DNA of 64,000 nt from an uncultured Rhodospirillales bacterium (lineage in GTDB: Bacteria > Pseudomonadota > Alphaproteobacteria > Acetobacterales > Acetobacteraceae): NCBI GenBank assembly GCA_903823665.1, contig CAIJTR010000102.1:19884-83883 (forward strand), written 5' to 3'. The position numbers were made by a program, and so were the translations under genes. Below are positions 53,429 through 63,899 of the stretch, in pieces. The notes beneath the pieces were generated by a model. The model saw nothing but the letters and a program-made list of their open reading frames with translations, was not told the origin of the DNA and ran no database searches. Each line of letters starts with the position of its first letter. Positions within the stretch are counted from its first letter, which is position 1.

Positions 53429-54970
53429 ATGTCCATGAACGGCGCGGAAAGTCTGGTTCACACATTGCTGGCCAGCGGGATCGACACGTGTTTCGCCAAT
53501 CCCGGCACGTCGGAGATGCATTTTGTGGCCGCATTGGACCGCATTGCTGGCATGCGCTGCGTGCTGGGGTTGTTCGAGGGCGTGGTGACCGGGGCTGCTG
53601 ATGGTTACGCGCGCATGGCGGGGAAACCGGCGGCGACGTTGCTGCATTGCGGGCCGGGGCTGGCGAATGGTCTGGCCAATCTGCACAACGGCAGGCGCGC
53701 GCACACCATGATGGTGAACTGCGTGGGCGATCAGGCGACGTATCATCGCCCGCTGGATGCGCCGCTGACGGCTGATACCGAGGGCTTTGCGCGCGGGGTG
53801 TCCGGCTGGGTGCGCACCGCCTCGCATGCGGGCACGGTGGGGCAGGATGCGGCGGTGGCGGCGCAGGCGGCGATGACGATGCCGGGCACGATTGCCACAC
53901 TCATTCTGCCATCGGACACGTGTTGGGACGATGGCGGCGTGGTGGCGGCACCCTTGCCGGTGCCGGTGGCGCAGGCGGCGGAGCCGGGGGCGGTGTCGCA
54001 CGTGGCGCGCATTCTGCGTCGTGGGGAAAAGGTGGCGATTGTGCTGGGCAACAGCGCGTTGCGCGCGGCCCCGCTGGCGTTGGCGCATGCGATTGCAAAG
54101 GCCACGGGCGCTGCGATCATGGCGCAGACCTCGAACGCGCGGATTGAGCGTGGGGCGGGGCGGCACGCGATCGACCGGATTCCGTATCCGGTCGATCAGG
54201 CGGTGGCGTACATGGCAGGCGTGAAGCATGTGATTTTGGTGGGGGCCAAGAAGCCGGTGGGCTTCTTCGCCTATCCGAACAAGCCGGGGCATATGTATCC
54301 GGCCGATGCTGAGGTGCATGTGCTGGCGCGGATGGAGCATGATCTGCCGGCGACGCTGCAGGCTTTGGCGGCTGAGTTGGGGGCGGCTCCGGTGGCTCCC
54401 GTTTCGGGATCGCGCGGCGAGGCGGCGCGAGGGGCGGTGACGAGCGACGGGCTTGGGGCGTCATTGTCCGCTTTGTTGCCGGAAGGGGCGATTGTGGCGG
54501 ACGAGTCGGTCTCGTTCGGTCGCGGTCTGTATCCTGGCACGCATCACGCAGCGCCGCATGACTGGATTCAGCTGACGGGCGGCGCGATTGGTGAGGGCAT
54601 GCCGTTGGCCACGGGCGCGGCCGTGGCGTGCCCGGATCGGCGGGTGGTGACGCTGCAGGCGGATGGCTCGGCGATGTACACCGTGCAGGCCCTGTGGACG
54701 CAGGCGCGCGAGCGGCTGGATGTGACGACGGTGATTTTGGCCAACCGCAAATATGCGATTTTGTTGGGCGAGTTGGCGGGCGTTGGGGCCAATCCCGGCC
54801 GGGTGGCGCTGGATATGATGGACCTCGGCAACCCGGATCTGGATTGGGTGAAGATCGCGGGCGGCATGGGCGTGGAGGCGGCGAAGGCGACCACGATGGA
54901 GGAGTTCAACGATTTGTTCGTGGCGGCGAACAAGCGCAAAGGGCCGTTCGTGATTGAGCTGGTGATTTAG
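53429..54970 (+). CDS. ThDP-dependent enzyme, acetolactate synthase-like
   Basis: A 513-residue thiamine-diphosphate enzyme. The activating Glu is in NPGTSEMHF, and the Mg/ThDP motif is DGSAMYTVQALWTQARE with NRKYAI. Related to IlvB but shorter and without ilvN, so it is more likely a 2-keto-acid decarboxylase or a catabolic carboligase than the biosynthetic synthase. Confidence 0.85.
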   Translation: MSMNGAESLVHTLLASGIDTCFANPGTSEMHFVAALDRIAGMRCVLGLFEGVVTGAADGYARMAGKPAATLLHCGPGLANGLANLHNGRRAHTMMVNCVGDQATYHRPLDAPLTADTEGFARGVSGWVRTASHAGTVGQDAAVAAQAAMTMPGTIATLILPSDTCWDDGGVVAAPLPVPVAQAAEPGAVSHVARILRRGEKVAIVLGNSALRAAPLALAHAIAKATGAAIMAQTSNARIERGAGRHAIDRIPYPVDQAVAYMAGVKHVILVGAKKPVGFFAYPNKPGHMYPADAEVHVLARMEHDLPATLQALAAELGAAPVAPVSGSRGEAARGAVTSDGLGASLSALLPEGAIVADESVSFGRGLYPGTHHAAPHDWIQLTGGAIGEGMPLATGAAVACPDRRVVTLQADGSAMYTVQALWTQARERLDVTTVILANRKYAILLGELAGVGANPGRVALDMMDLGNPDLDWVKIAGGMGVEAAKATTMEEFNDLFVAANKRKGPFVIELVI

Positions 54971-54978
54971 CCGCCGCG

Positions 54979-55374
54979 TTACGGCTGCTTGTGGGCCTTC
55001 TGCCAGGCCTGCATGAACGCGATCTCCTTGTCCTGGGCTGCAATGATGTCGCGCGCAAGCTTTTGCAGCTCAGGGTCGTGGCCGTATTGGAGTTCAACTT
55101 TGGCCATGTCCACCGCACCCTGATGATGCGGGAGCATGCCGGAGACGAAATCCTGATCGGTGTTGCCGGACAGCTTGCGGTCCATGTCGCCCATCATGGT
55201 GTCATCGGCGCGCTTGAACGCCTCGTTCGACGGGTTGGCTGCTGTGGTAGCGGCGGCGTGGTTGTGCATGGGCATGCCTGGCATGGGGGCCATGGTTCCC
55301 GCTGGCGGCTGCTGGGCGAGTGCTGGGGTGGCGAGCAGCAGGGCGACTGTGGCGATAGATTGAAGAGTTTTCAT
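54979..55374 (-). CDS. DUF305 periplasmic protein, copper-linked
   Basis: A 131-residue secreted protein. Signal peptide ends in TPALAQQ (about residue 20). A Met/His-rich stretch (MAPMPGMPMHNHAA) precedes the DUF305 helical domain with FVSGMLPHHQGAVDMAK. Some DUF305 members (CopM) bind copper. It lies next to a CopA-type ATPase, which supports a copper role. Confidence 0.85.
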   Translation of the reverse strand: MKTLQSIATVALLLATPALAQQPPAGTMAPMPGMPMHNHAAATTAANPSNEAFKRADDTMMGDMDRKLSGNTDQDFVSGMLPHHQGAVDMAKVELQYGHDPELQKLARDIIAAQDKEIAFMQAWQKAHKQP

Positions 55375-55433
55375 GCTGGTGTCCTATTCCCGGTGACTTC
55401 ACGCATATAGGGCATATGGGATGGTGGGATCTT

Positions 55434-55559
55434 TCATCCACGGCGGCGGAAGAATAGATACAACACCAGGGCAGCCAAACCGAGCAGCACAAGAATGGCG
55501 TTCGGAAACCCCCACGATCCCATCCCCCACATCGTTCCGCCGTTCATCATGCCATTCAT
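55434..55559 (-). CDS. Met-rich 41-residue membrane peptide
   Basis: Small protein not seen in usual gene lists because of its size. MNGMMNGGTMWGMG (five Met) is followed by a hydrophobic helix (FPNAILVLLGLAALVLYLFF) and a basic end RRRG. AAGGA lies 8 bp upstream of the ATG at 55559. It sits between the DUF305 and CopA genes with the same orientation, 79 bp after the copA stop, so it is probably part of the copper operon and may bind Cu(I) or aid CopA. Inference. Confidence 0.6.
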   Translation of the reverse strand: MNGMMNGGTMWGMGSWGFPNAILVLLGLAALVLYLFFRRRG

Positions 55560-55638
55560 AGCACTGGTTCCTTGAGATGCGACGAAGTTGGACGCCGGAT
55601 GCGCTGAAGAGTCCGCAAAGGCGACACCGGGGCAGCTT

Positions 55639-57843
55639 TCACAAACGGGTGGCCTTGAGCCGCAGCGCGTTGCCGATGACGGACACCGAGCTGAGTGACA
55701 TCGCCAGTGCCGCCACCACCGGGCTGAGCAAGATGCCGAACGAAGGGTAAAGCGCGCCCGCCGCCACTGGGATGCCGATGGCGTTGTAGGCGAAGGCGAA
55801 CACGAGGTTCTCCCGGATGTTTCTCATCGTGGCGCGGCTGAGGGCGCGGGCACGGGCGATGCCGGCAAGATCGCCCTTCACCAGCGTGATCCCAGCACTC
55901 TGAATGGCGACCTCGGTGCCGGTGCCCATGGCAATTCCGACATCGGCTTCGGCCAAAGCCGGTGCGTCGTTCACGCCGTCACCCGCCATGGCGACGATTT
56001 TACCGGCGGCGCGCAGTTCGCCAACGATGCGGTGCTTGTCTTCCGGCAAGACGTCGGCCTTCACGTCGTCAATGCCAAGCTGGTGGGCTACGGCTTCGGC
56101 GGTGGTGCGATTGTCGCCGGTGAGCATGACGATGTGAATGCCGTCTGCGCGGAGGCTGTCGAGTGCCGCACGGGTGGTGGGCTTGATCGGATCGGCAATG
56201 GCGATGATCCCGCCCGGCTTGCCGTCAACGCTGATGAACAGCGCGGTGGCCCCCTGACCGCGGAGGTCGTCGGCCTTTGCCGTGAGGTCGCCGAGATCGA
56301 TGTTCTGGTCGGCCATCAGCTTCGCGTTGCCGAGTGCCACGCCACGCCCGCCGACTGTGCCGATGACACCCTTGCCGGTGACAGACCGGAAGTCGGCTGG
56401 TGCTTCAGGGCCGATGTTTTTCGCTTTGGCGGCGGCCACGATGGCGGCGGCGAGCGGGTGTTCGCTTGACTGCTCCAGGCTGGCGGCGAGGCGCAACAAT
56501 TCTGCTTCGCTCAGCCCCTGCGCTGTGACAACGGCGGTGACTTTGGGCTTTCCCTCGGTCAGCGTGCCGGTTTTATCGACCACGAGGGTGTTGACCTTCT
56601 CCATCCGCTCCAGCGATTCAGCCGACTTGATGAGCACGCCGGCACCGGCCCCTTTGCCGACGCCGACCATGATCGACATCGGCGTGGCAAGGCCCAGCGC
56701 GCACGGGCAGGCGATGATGACGACGGACACGGCGGCGATCAGCGCGTAGGCATAGACCGGCGGTGGACCCCACACCGCCCAGGCGGCAAAGGCCCCGATT
56801 GCGATGGCGAGCACCGCGGGGACGAAATAGCCGGCAACCGTGTCGGCCACACCCTGGATCGGAGCGCGACTGCGCTGCGCCTCAGCGACCATGGCAACGA
56901 TCTTTGCAAGCACGCTACCGGTTCCCACGGCCCCGGCGCGGATGACGAGTGCTCCAGTGCCGTTGACGGTGCCGCCGATCACCTTGGCGGACGCGGCCTT
57001 GGGCGTGGGCATCGACTCGCCGGTGACCATCGACTCGTCCACAGCGCTCGCACCTTCCAACACCACGCCATCAACGGGAATGCCGTCACCGGGGCGGACG
57101 CGCAGCCGGTCACCGACCTTGACGTCACTCAACGCGATTTCCTCGTCGTCACCACCGTCGCGCAGGCGGTGCGCGGTTTTGGGGGCGAGGTTGAGCAGTG
57201 CCCGGATGGCACCGCCGGTCTGGTCGCGTGCGCGCAATTCGAGCACCTGGCCAAGCAGGACCAGCACCGTGATGACGGCGGCGGCTTCGTAATAGACCGG
57301 AACGATGCCGCCCATCATTCGGAATCCCGCCGGAAAGCTGTCCGGGATGAAGGTGGCGGCGAGGCTATAAATGTAGGCTGTCGCTGTGCCCAGGGAAATG
57401 AGCGTGAACATGTTGAGGTGGCGGTTGACCAGCGAAGCCCAGCCGCGTTGAAAGAATGGCCACCCGGCCCACAGCACAACCGGCGTTGACAGCGCAAACT
57501 GTATCCAAATGGAGATGCCGGGCGGCACGATGGCGTTGAGCCCGAGGGCTGGGATGTGGCTGCCCATTTCGAGGATAAATACCGGAAGCGTCAGCACGAG
57601 GCCGATCCAGAAGCGCCTGCTCATGTCTGCAAGTTCGTGGTTCGGCTCGGCTGTGGCCGATGTCGCCAATGGTTCGAGGGCCATACCACAGATCGGGCAA
57701 GCGCCGGGAGCGTTCAGGCGGATTTGCGGATGCATGGGGCAGGTGTAGACGACGCCGGATTGGGCGGGCTCAGGCGCACCGGAGGGGTCGGAGGCTGCGT
57801 GCGGATGCTTGGGTCGAGCATTAGTTATGACACGGTTTTCCAT
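55639..57843 (-). CDS. copA: Copper-translocating P-type ATPase
   Basis: A 734-residue P1B ATPase that exports Cu(I). An N-terminal heavy-metal-binding motif ([20 protein letters not shown]) replaces the usual HMA domain. Membrane segments follow, with the transport motif [11 protein letters not shown]. Other P-ATPase hallmarks: [22 protein letters not shown] and [19 protein letters not shown] 57843 is used; a TTG precedes it. It heads the minus-strand copper operon. No MerR-type regulator gene is adjacent. Confidence 0.94.
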   Translation of the reverse strand: MENRVITNARPKHPHAASDPSGAPEPAQSGVVYTCPMHPQIRLNAPGACPICGMALEPLATSATAEPNHELADMSRRFWIGLVLTLPVFILEMGSHIPALGLNAIVPPGISIWIQFALSTPVVLWAGWPFFQRGWASLVNRHLNMFTLISLGTATAYIYSLAATFIPDSFPAGFRMMGGIVPVYYEAAAVITVLVLLGQVLELRARDQTGGAIRALLNLAPKTAHRLRDGGDDEEIALSDVKVGDRLRVRPGDGIPVDGVVLEGASAVDESMVTGESMPTPKAASAKVIGGTVNGTGALVIRAGAVGTGSVLAKIVAMVAEAQRSRAPIQGVADTVAGYFVPAVLAIAIGAFAAWAVWGPPPVYAYALIAAVSVVIIACPCALGLATPMSIMVGVGKGAGAGVLIKSAESLERMEKVNTLVVDKTGTLTEGKPKVTAVVTAQGLSEAELLRLAASLEQSSEHPLAAAIVAAAKAKNIGPEAPADFRSVTGKGVIGTVGGRGVALGNAKLMADQNIDLGDLTAKADDLRGQGATALFISVDGKPGGIIAIADPIKPTTRAALDSLRADGIHIVMLTGDNRTTAEAVAHQLGIDDVKADVLPEDKHRIVGELRAAGKIVAMAGDGVNDAPALAEADVGIAMGTGTEVAIQSAGITLVKGDLAGIARARALSRATMRNIRENLVFAFAYNAIGIPVAAGALYPSFGILLSPVVAALAMSLSSVSVIGNALRLKATRL

Positions 57844-58010
57844 CAACTTCTTTACGTCACTCGAAACCAGAGCGCACAGCGCCGGAAACTACGCAGGCCG
57901 GTGGGTTAGTCCTGCATGGGTTCAACCAAGACGCTTTGCGGTCACGCATCCCCAACATACCAGTTGCCCAACCCGTCCAAATACGCCATTTAGAAAGGGT
58001 TCGAACGATC

Positions 58011-58208
58011 CCTCGCGGGAGAGTGTTGGCACTTGTGTCAACCGCCGAAGGCGCAACCGGCCCCCGGAAACGCTCAGGCATCAAGGACCGCGCGGGGATA
58101 AAGAATCTCTGGAAAGACGGCCTCCGCAGAGGGGTCGCACCGACGGAGTAAGGGTCGCCCAAGGCAACTCGCCAGGGCGGCTTGAATCTCTCAGGTTCCG
58201 TGACAGAG
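58011..58208 (+). promoter_or_regulatory. Tandem glycine riboswitch
   Basis: Two consecutive glycine aptamers precede gcvT. Aptamer 1 is closed by CCTCGCG (58011-58017) with CGCGGGG (58091-58097) and contains CCGCCGAAGGCGCAACCGG and GGAAACGCTCAGGC. Aptamer 2 is closed by CTCTG (58107-58111) with CAGAG (58204-58208) and contains GGAAAGACGG and AATCTCTCAGGTTCCGTGAC. The short linker between them is typical. Next follows a GGTCATC/GATGACC stem (58212-58218 and 58239-58245) before the gcvT GGAG site, a likely expression platform. Glycine is expected to switch the operon on. Confidence 0.93.
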
Positions 58209-58261
58209 GGGGGTCATCCCGGCCGTGTGATGCGGTCAGATGACCTGCGTTCGGAGCCCTG

Positions 58262-59368
58262 ATGACCGATGATTTGAAAACCACCCCGCTTGATGCGCTG
58301 AACCGCAGCCTTGGTGGCCGTATGGTGGCGTTCGCAGGGTATGCGATGCCGGTGCAGTATGCGGCGGGCATTATGGCGGAGCATCTGCATTGCCGGGCTG
58401 AGGCTGGGTTGTTCGACGTGTCGCATATGGGGCAGGCGACGTTGTCTGGCCCTGGCGCGGTGGCGGCTCTTGAGGCTCTGACGCCGACCGATGTGGCGGG
58501 GTTGAAGCCGGGGCGGCAGCGTTATTCGCTGTTGCTGACGCCACAGGGCACCATTTTGGATGATTTCATGGTGGCGCGGATGGGAGACGAGGAGCTGTTC
58601 CTCGTCGTCAATGCCGGGTGCAAGGAGGCGGATTTCGCGCATATTGCGGCGCATCTGCCGGCCGGCACGACGCTGTCGCGCCATGAGGATCGGGCGCTGG
58701 TGGCGTTGCAGGGTCCGCAGGCGGCGGCGGTGTTCGCACGCTTTGCGCCGGGGTCGGCTGGCATGTCGTTCATGGATGTGCGGGATTTCGAGATTGCGGG
58801 CGTGGGCCGGGTGCGGGCGTCTCGCTCTGGCTACACCGGTGAGGATGGGTTTGAGATCTCCATCCCCGGCGACACGGCTGAGGCGTTTGTGCGGCGGCTT
58901 TTGGCGGAGGCCGAGGTGGCCCCGGTGGGGCTCGGTGCCAGGGACAGTCTGCGGCTGGAGGCGGGGTTGCCGCTGTATGGCAATGACATCGACACCACCA
59001 CGACGCCGGTGGCGGCCGGGCTGACCTTTGCGATCAACAAGCGGCGCAAGATGGCGTGGGATATGCCCGGCGGCGGCGTGCTGCGCGATCAGCTGGATCA
59101 TGGCACGCCGCGGCGTCGGGTTGGCATTCAGCCGGAGGGGCGGGCCCCTGCGCGGGCGGGGGCGGAGATCATCGATGGCGCGGGCCAGGTGATCGGCGTA
59201 GTGACCTCCGGCGGGTTTGGCCCCAGCGTGAATGCGCCCATCGCCATGGGATATATTGATAATGCTCACGCCGCCGATGGCACGGCGGTGGCGTTGCTGG
59301 TGCGCGGCAAGCCGTTGCCGGCGCGGATTGTGCCCATGCCCTTCGTCTCTCACCGTTACGCTCGCTGA
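58262..59368 (+). CDS. gcvT: Glycine cleavage T protein (aminomethyltransferase)
   Basis: A 368-residue T protein, which moves the methylene group from H-lipoyl to tetrahydrofolate and frees ammonia. Typical are [15 protein letters not shown] near the start, [25 protein letters not shown] and the C-terminal OB fold ending ISHRYAR-like VSHRYAR. GGAG at 58253-58256 precedes ATG 58262. First gene of the gcvTHP operon behind the riboswitch. Confidence 0.95.
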   Translation: MTDDLKTTPLDALNRSLGGRMVAFAGYAMPVQYAAGIMAEHLHCRAEAGLFDVSHMGQATLSGPGAVAALEALTPTDVAGLKPGRQRYSLLLTPQGTILDDFMVARMGDEELFLVVNAGCKEADFAHIAAHLPAGTTLSRHEDRALVALQGPQAAAVFARFAPGSAGMSFMDVRDFEIAGVGRVRASRSGYTGEDGFEISIPGDTAEAFVRRLLAEAEVAPVGLGARDSLRLEAGLPLYGNDIDTTTTPVAAGLTFAINKRRKMAWDMPGGGVLRDQLDHGTPRRRVGIQPEGRAPARAGAEIIDGAGQVIGVVTSGGFGPSVNAPIAMGYIDNAHAADGTAVALLVRGKPLPARIVPMPFVSHRYAR

Positions 59369-59381
59369 AGGAACCCGAACC

Positions 59382-59756
59382 ATGACCGAAACGCGTTTCA
59401 CCAAAGACCATGAGTGGGTGCGCCTTGAGGGCGATGTGGCCACCGTTGGCATCACGCATCACGCGCAGGAGGCGTTGGGCGATCTGGTGTTCGTCGATCT
59501 GCCGGAGCCGGGGCGCGATGTGGCGGCGGAGGAGACGTGCGCGGTGGTGGAAAGCGTGAAGGCGGCCTCGGACGTGTATGCGCCGTTGGCGGGCCACGTG
59601 ACGGAGGCGAATTCGGCGATTGTTGATGATCCTGCCTTGGTCAATCGCGCGCCGGAGGGGGAAGGCTGGTTCTTCAAGATGACGCTGTCGGACAAGGCGG
59701 CGTTTGGTGCGCTGATGGATGCGGATGCCTACGCCAAGTTTGTTGAGGCCGCATGA
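59382..59756 (+). CDS. gcvH: Glycine cleavage H protein
   Basis: A 124-residue lipoyl carrier of the glycine cleavage complex. The lipoylated lysine is in [14 protein letters not shown] (about residue 63). It starts 13 bp after gcvT; AAGGA lies at 59368-59372. Its stop overlaps the gcvP start (ATGATG). Confidence 0.95.
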   Translation: MTETRFTKDHEWVRLEGDVATVGITHHAQEALGDLVFVDLPEPGRDVAAEETCAVVESVKAASDVYAPLAGHVTEANSAIVDDPALVNRAPEGEGWFFKMTLSDKAAFGALMDADAYAKFVEAA

Positions 59757-62614
59757 TGAACGCTCTGGACGAACTCGCCGCGTTGGAAGCGGCTGACAGC
59801 TTTGTGGCGCGGCATGTGGCCCCGTCTGAGGCTGAGATTTTGGCGATGCTGCGCGCGGTGGGGGCGGTGACGCTGGAGGATCTGGTGGCGCAGACCGTGC
59901 CGGGCGGCATTCGCAGCCAGAACGCGATGGCGTTGCCGCCGGCGATTGATGAGGCGGCGACGCTGGCGGAGCTGCGGGCGTTGGCGGGCGAGAACGTTCA
60001 GAAGAAATCGCTGATTGGGCAAGGATACTATGGCACCGTCACGCCGCCGGTGATCCTTCGCAACGTGCTGGAGAATCCGGGCTGGTACACCGCCTACACA
60101 CCGTATCAGGCGGAGATTGCGCAGGGGCGGTTGGAGGCGTTGGTCAACTTCCAGACGATGATCTGCGAACTCACGGCGCTGCCGATTGCCAATGCATCTT
60201 TGCTCGATGAGGCGACGGCGGCGGCTGAGGCGGTGAGCATGGCGCATGCGGTGGCCAAGGCGAAATCCTCCGTGATTGCGGTGGCGAGCGATCTGCATCC
60301 GCAAACGCGCGCGGTGCTGGCGACGCGGGCCTGGCCGTTGGGGCATACGCTTGTGGATGTGGTACCGGGCGATGTGGCGGCGATCAAGGCGGCTGCTCCG
60401 TTCGCACTGGTGCTGCAATATCCGGGCACGACGGGCGAAGTTCGTGATCTGACCAGCGAGATTGCGGCGGCACATGAAGTGGGTGCGATTGCGATTGTCG
60501 CCGCTGATCTGTTGAGCCTGACGCTGCTGACGCCGCCGGGTGAGATGGGCGCGGATGTTGTTGTTGGCTCGGCCCAGCGCTTTGGCGTGCCGATGGGGTT
60601 TGGCGGGCCGCATGCGGGGTTCTTTGCGACCTCGGACAAATACAAGCGCTCGATGCCCGGTCGTCTGGTGGGCGTGTCTGTTGATGCGTCCGGTGCGCCG
60701 GCGATGCGGTTGGCGTTGCAGACGCGGGAGCAGCATATTCGCCGGGAGAAGGCGACGTCGAACATCTGCACGGCGCAGGTGCTGTTGGCGGTGATTGCGG
60801 GGTTTTATGCGGCGTGGCATGGGCCGGTGGGGCTGGCGCGGATTGCGAAGCGCGTGAACTTGCAGGCGCGGCTGCTGGCGGCGACCGGCGTGAAGCTGCG
60901 GCATGCGAACTTCTTTGATACGATCTGCATCGAAGTGGGATCGCAGGCGGATGCGTTGATCGAGAATGCTGAGGCGCTTGGCTTCAATCTGCGGCGTGTG
61001 GATGCGACCGGCGTTTCGATTTCGTTGGACGAGACGGTGACGCGGGATGATTTGCTGGCGCTGGCTGGGCTGCTGGGCGGCGCGCTGGGGGAGGCTCCGG
61101 CTTCGATCCCCCCTGCCCTTTCGCGGCGCTCGTTGTTTCTGCAACAGAACGTGTTCAACGCGCATCATGCCGAGCATGAGATGCTGCGGTATTTGAAGCG
61201 GCTGGAGGACAAGGACGTGGCGCTCAATCGCTCCATGATCCCGCTTGGCTCCTGCACGATGAAGCTGAATGCGACGGCGGAGATGATCCCCATCACGCTG
61301 CCGGGGTTTGCCGATATTCATCCGTTTGCACCGGCGAGCCAGACGCGCGGGTATAACACGCTGATTGAGCGGCTGGCGGAGTGGCTGGCGGTGGCGACCG
61401 GGTTTGCTGGCGTGTCGTTGCAGCCGAATGCTGGGAGCCAGGGGGAGTTTGCTGGGCTGCTGGCTATTCGGGCGTATCATGAGGCGCGTGGGGAGGGGCG
61501 TCGCGATATTTGCCTCATTCCGTCGAGCGCGCATGGCACCAATCCGGCGTCGGCGACGATGGCGGGGTATCGGGTGGTGGTGACCGGGTGCGATGCGTCC
61601 GGCAATATCGACATGGCCGATCTGGCGCAAAAGGCTGAGTTGCATTCAGGCAACTTGGCGGCGCTGATGATCACGTATCCCAGCACGCATGGCGTGTTTG
61701 AGGAGACGATCCGCGACATCTGCCAGCTCATTCATGGGCATGGCGGGCAGGTGTATATGGACGGTGCGAACATGAACGCGCAGGTGGGGCTGACGAGCCC
61801 GGGCGCGATTGGGGCGGATGTTTGCCATCTCAATCTGCACAAGACGTTCTGTATTCCGCATGGCGGCGGCGGGCCCGGCGTGGGGCCGATTGGGGTGGCG
61901 GCGCATCTGTTGCCGCACCTGCCGAACCATCCGGCGCGCGATGATGCCGGGCCTTCAACCGGGTATGGCCCAGTGTCGGCAGCACCGTTTGGCAGTGCAC
62001 TGATTTTGCCGATCAGCTACGCCTATATTCGCATGATGGGGGCGGCGGGGCTGACGCGCGCGACGGAGGTGGCGATTTTGAATGCCAACTACATGGCACA
62101 TCGGCTGCGGCCGCATTATCCCATCCTTTATACGGGGACGTCCGGCATGGTGGCGCATGAGTGCATCATTGATTGCCGGCATTTCCAGGCAGAGGCGGGC
62201 GTGATGGTGGAGGATATCGCCAAGCGCCTGCAGGATTATGGCTATCACGCGCCCACGATGTCGTGGCCGGTGACGGGCACGTTGATGATCGAGCCGACGG
62301 AAAGCGAAACGAAGGCCGAGCTGGATCGTTTCTGTGACGCGATGATCTCCATTCGTGCGGAGATTGCAGCCGTGGCATCGGGCAAGTTGGATGCGGTGGA
62401 CAATCCGCTGAAGAACGCCCCGCACACGGCGGCCGAGGTGACGGGGATTTCCTGGTCACACGGCTATTCGCGCACGCAGGCAGCGTATCCGTTGCCGTTT
62501 GTGGCGGCGAGCAAGTATTGGCCGCCGGTGAAGCGGGTGGACAATGTGTATGGGGACCGCAATTTGATTTGTACGTGTGCGCCGCTGGAGAGTTATGCGG
62601 TGGCGGCGGAGTGA
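59753..62614 (+). CDS. gcvP: Glycine dehydrogenase (P protein)
   Basis: A 953-residue PLP-dependent P protein that decarboxylates glycine and passes aminomethyl to GcvH. It is the single-chain form (E. coli: 957 residues). The N-terminal half has [16 protein letters not shown] and [14 protein letters not shown]; the PLP lysine is in [16 protein letters not shown] near residue 700. Two ATG codons at 59753 and 59756 are possible; the first overlaps the gcvH stop. Confidence 0.96.
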   Translation: MMNALDELAALEAADSFVARHVAPSEAEILAMLRAVGAVTLEDLVAQTVPGGIRSQNAMALPPAIDEAATLAELRALAGENVQKKSLIGQGYYGTVTPPVILRNVLENPGWYTAYTPYQAEIAQGRLEALVNFQTMICELTALPIANASLLDEATAAAEAVSMAHAVAKAKSSVIAVASDLHPQTRAVLATRAWPLGHTLVDVVPGDVAAIKAAAPFALVLQYPGTTGEVRDLTSEIAAAHEVGAIAIVAADLLSLTLLTPPGEMGADVVVGSAQRFGVPMGFGGPHAGFFATSDKYKRSMPGRLVGVSVDASGAPAMRLALQTREQHIRREKATSNICTAQVLLAVIAGFYAAWHGPVGLARIAKRVNLQARLLAATGVKLRHANFFDTICIEVGSQADALIENAEALGFNLRRVDATGVSISLDETVTRDDLLALAGLLGGALGEAPASIPPALSRRSLFLQQNVFNAHHAEHEMLRYLKRLEDKDVALNRSMIPLGSCTMKLNATAEMIPITLPGFADIHPFAPASQTRGYNTLIERLAEWLAVATGFAGVSLQPNAGSQGEFAGLLAIRAYHEARGEGRRDICLIPSSAHGTNPASATMAGYRVVVTGCDASGNIDMADLAQKAELHSGNLAALMITYPSTHGVFEETIRDICQLIHGHGGQVYMDGANMNAQVGLTSPGAIGADVCHLNLHKTFCIPHGGGGPGVGPIGVAAHLLPHLPNHPARDDAGPSTGYGPVSAAPFGSALILPISYAYIRMMGAAGLTRATEVAILNANYMAHRLRPHYPILYTGTSGMVAHECIIDCRHFQAEAGVMVEDIAKRLQDYGYHAPTMSWPVTGTLMIEPTESETKAELDRFCDAMISIRAEIAAVASGKLDAVDNPLKNAPHTAAEVTGISWSHGYSRTQAAYPLPFVAASKYWPPVKRVDNVYGDRNLICTCAPLESYAVAAE

Positions 62615-62652
62615 TGGGGTGGGCTTCGGCTCCCCCCCCAGGCGCGCGACTT

Positions 62653-63060
62653 TTAACGGTTTGTACGCAAAGTATGTCTTCCGACTACGACCCACATTCT
62701 GCCCGCGAGCTTTTGTTGGCTGATTCTAAACTCATGCTCTACCAACGACATCGCATAAGTGAGCCACTTGGCGGCAATAACCTCTCCGCATTCAAGAGAC
62801 AGCATATTCAAGCGCGCAAACCTGTCATCCCCTTCTGCTGAGCCATAGCGGCGGGCGAACTTTTTCATATCTGCGTCGAACGCGACAAGAATAGCTTCAT
62901 TGGCTAAGGCGGTCTGAGCTACGACGTCATCGGGCGTTTTTTCTGGCAAGATATCAAGATGGTAAATAACCTCGTGACCATGTTGTTCTAACGCCAAGCC
63001 AACTGAATCTGGCACTCCTGCATCCAGCAATACTCGAAATCGAACTTCACCCGACTTCAA
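62653..63060 (-). CDS. DUF5615 PIN-like toxin candidate
   Basis: A 135-residue protein of the PIN-like (DUF5615) type. Acidic residues fit a Mg-dependent nuclease: LLDAGVPDSVG near residue 11, an Asp in TPDDVVAQTA and VAFDADMKKFA near 60. Members are partners of DUF433 antitoxins. It overlaps the upstream DUF433 gene by four bases. It should cut RNA, but that is inferred from family. Confidence 0.75.
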   Translation of the reverse strand: MKSGEVRFRVLLDAGVPDSVGLALEQHGHEVIYHLDILPEKTPDDVVAQTALANEAILVAFDADMKKFARRYGSAEGDDRFARLNMLSLECGEVIAAKWLTYAMSLVEHEFRISQQKLAGRMWVVVGRHTLRTNR

Positions 63061-63695
63061 GCAGCGCGCTCATACGCAAGCGCTGCTGTAATGTCGGCCT
63101 CTGCCAGGGCTGGGTATTCTTTGCGGATAGCGTCAACAGAATATCCAGCAGCAGCAAACGCCTTTACGCTTGCGACAGTAATGCGCGTGCCCGCAACCAC
63201 TGGCTGGTTGTGAGCAATACTGCGATGCTGCTCAATTTTGCCGACCGACGCGGGGTCACGCTGGCGAAGCATGGCTACGTCTGCTTCAACTCTCCCCGTG
63301 ACGATCCGAAGCGGGATGCTGAGAACGGACTGCCGAGAGACAACCTCTTCCAATGCTCCATCATCAGGATTGTGAAAGATCACTTTTCTATTGAGCACAT
63401 AGAGAGTGGTTTTTGCCCAAATGTCGTTGCCGAGATGGGACAGTTTCTCTTTGACCTTACGCAAATGAGGCAACGACACATTGGCGGTGTTGCGTAATTC
63501 GTTAAGGACTCGTAATGAGACGACATCTTTAAAGGTGTAAAGGCGGCTGTACGGCAACCTGCGGTTTGCGGCTGCCAAGCTTGGGACAAAAAACTCTGTC
63601 CTATCCCAAAGCTGCAACTGGCGACGGGTTACACCTGTAAGTCGCTCTACCTGCTCCTCTGTAAAGGCGGCGACAACGTTCGAGAGCTTTGACAT
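63057..63695 (-). CDS. MerR-like/DUF433 antitoxin candidate
   Basis: A 212-residue protein: N-terminal MerR-type helix-turn-helix (VERLTGVTRRQLQLWDRTEF, YTFKDVVSLRVLNEL), a middle part, and a C-terminal DUF433 domain with PVVAGTRITVASVKAFAAAG and EYPALAEADITAALAY. DUF433 proteins are antitoxins of PIN-like toxins; the fused DNA-binding part would give autoregulation. ATG 63695 is preceded by AGGAGG. Confidence 0.8.
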   Translation of the reverse strand: MSKLSNVVAAFTEEQVERLTGVTRRQLQLWDRTEFFVPSLAAANRRLPYSRLYTFKDVVSLRVLNELRNTANVSLPHLRKVKEKLSHLGNDIWAKTTLYVLNRKVIFHNPDDGALEEVVSRQSVLSIPLRIVTGRVEADVAMLRQRDPASVGKIEQHRSIAHNQPVVAGTRITVASVKAFAAAGYSVDAIRKEYPALAEADITAALAYERAA

Positions 63696-63823
63696 TTTCG
63701 CCTCCTTTGCACGATTGAATTCCTAAGCTTTGGTCGTACCATGTTCGAGTCGCGGCGTGCAAGAATGGCGGTCGTGCGAGATTAAGACGGATCTTGGCTT
63801 GCCACCACAAATTCGAAACAGGG

Positions 63824-63899
63824 CGTTAATTTTGTTTGCATTATGGTGGTGTTTGTGTCATAGAAAATAACTCAGTCTCTGACACAGGAACCCGCCCCG
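63824..63899 (+). promoter_or_regulatory. Promoter block with 7-bp dyad, copy 2
   Basis: Same design as at 24725: CGTTAAT-N5-TTGCATTATG, TTGCAT (63836-63841), 17 bp, CATAGA (63859-63864). The dyad is TGTGTCA (63854-63860) with TGACACA (63880-63886), again 19 nt apart, next to AGGA (63886-63889). Compared with copy 1 both arms changed at the matching position, so pairing is kept. Confidence 0.6.

Noticed and set aside
59729..61645. 638-codon minus-strand open frame
   Set aside because: Arg/His-rich shadow of gcvP.
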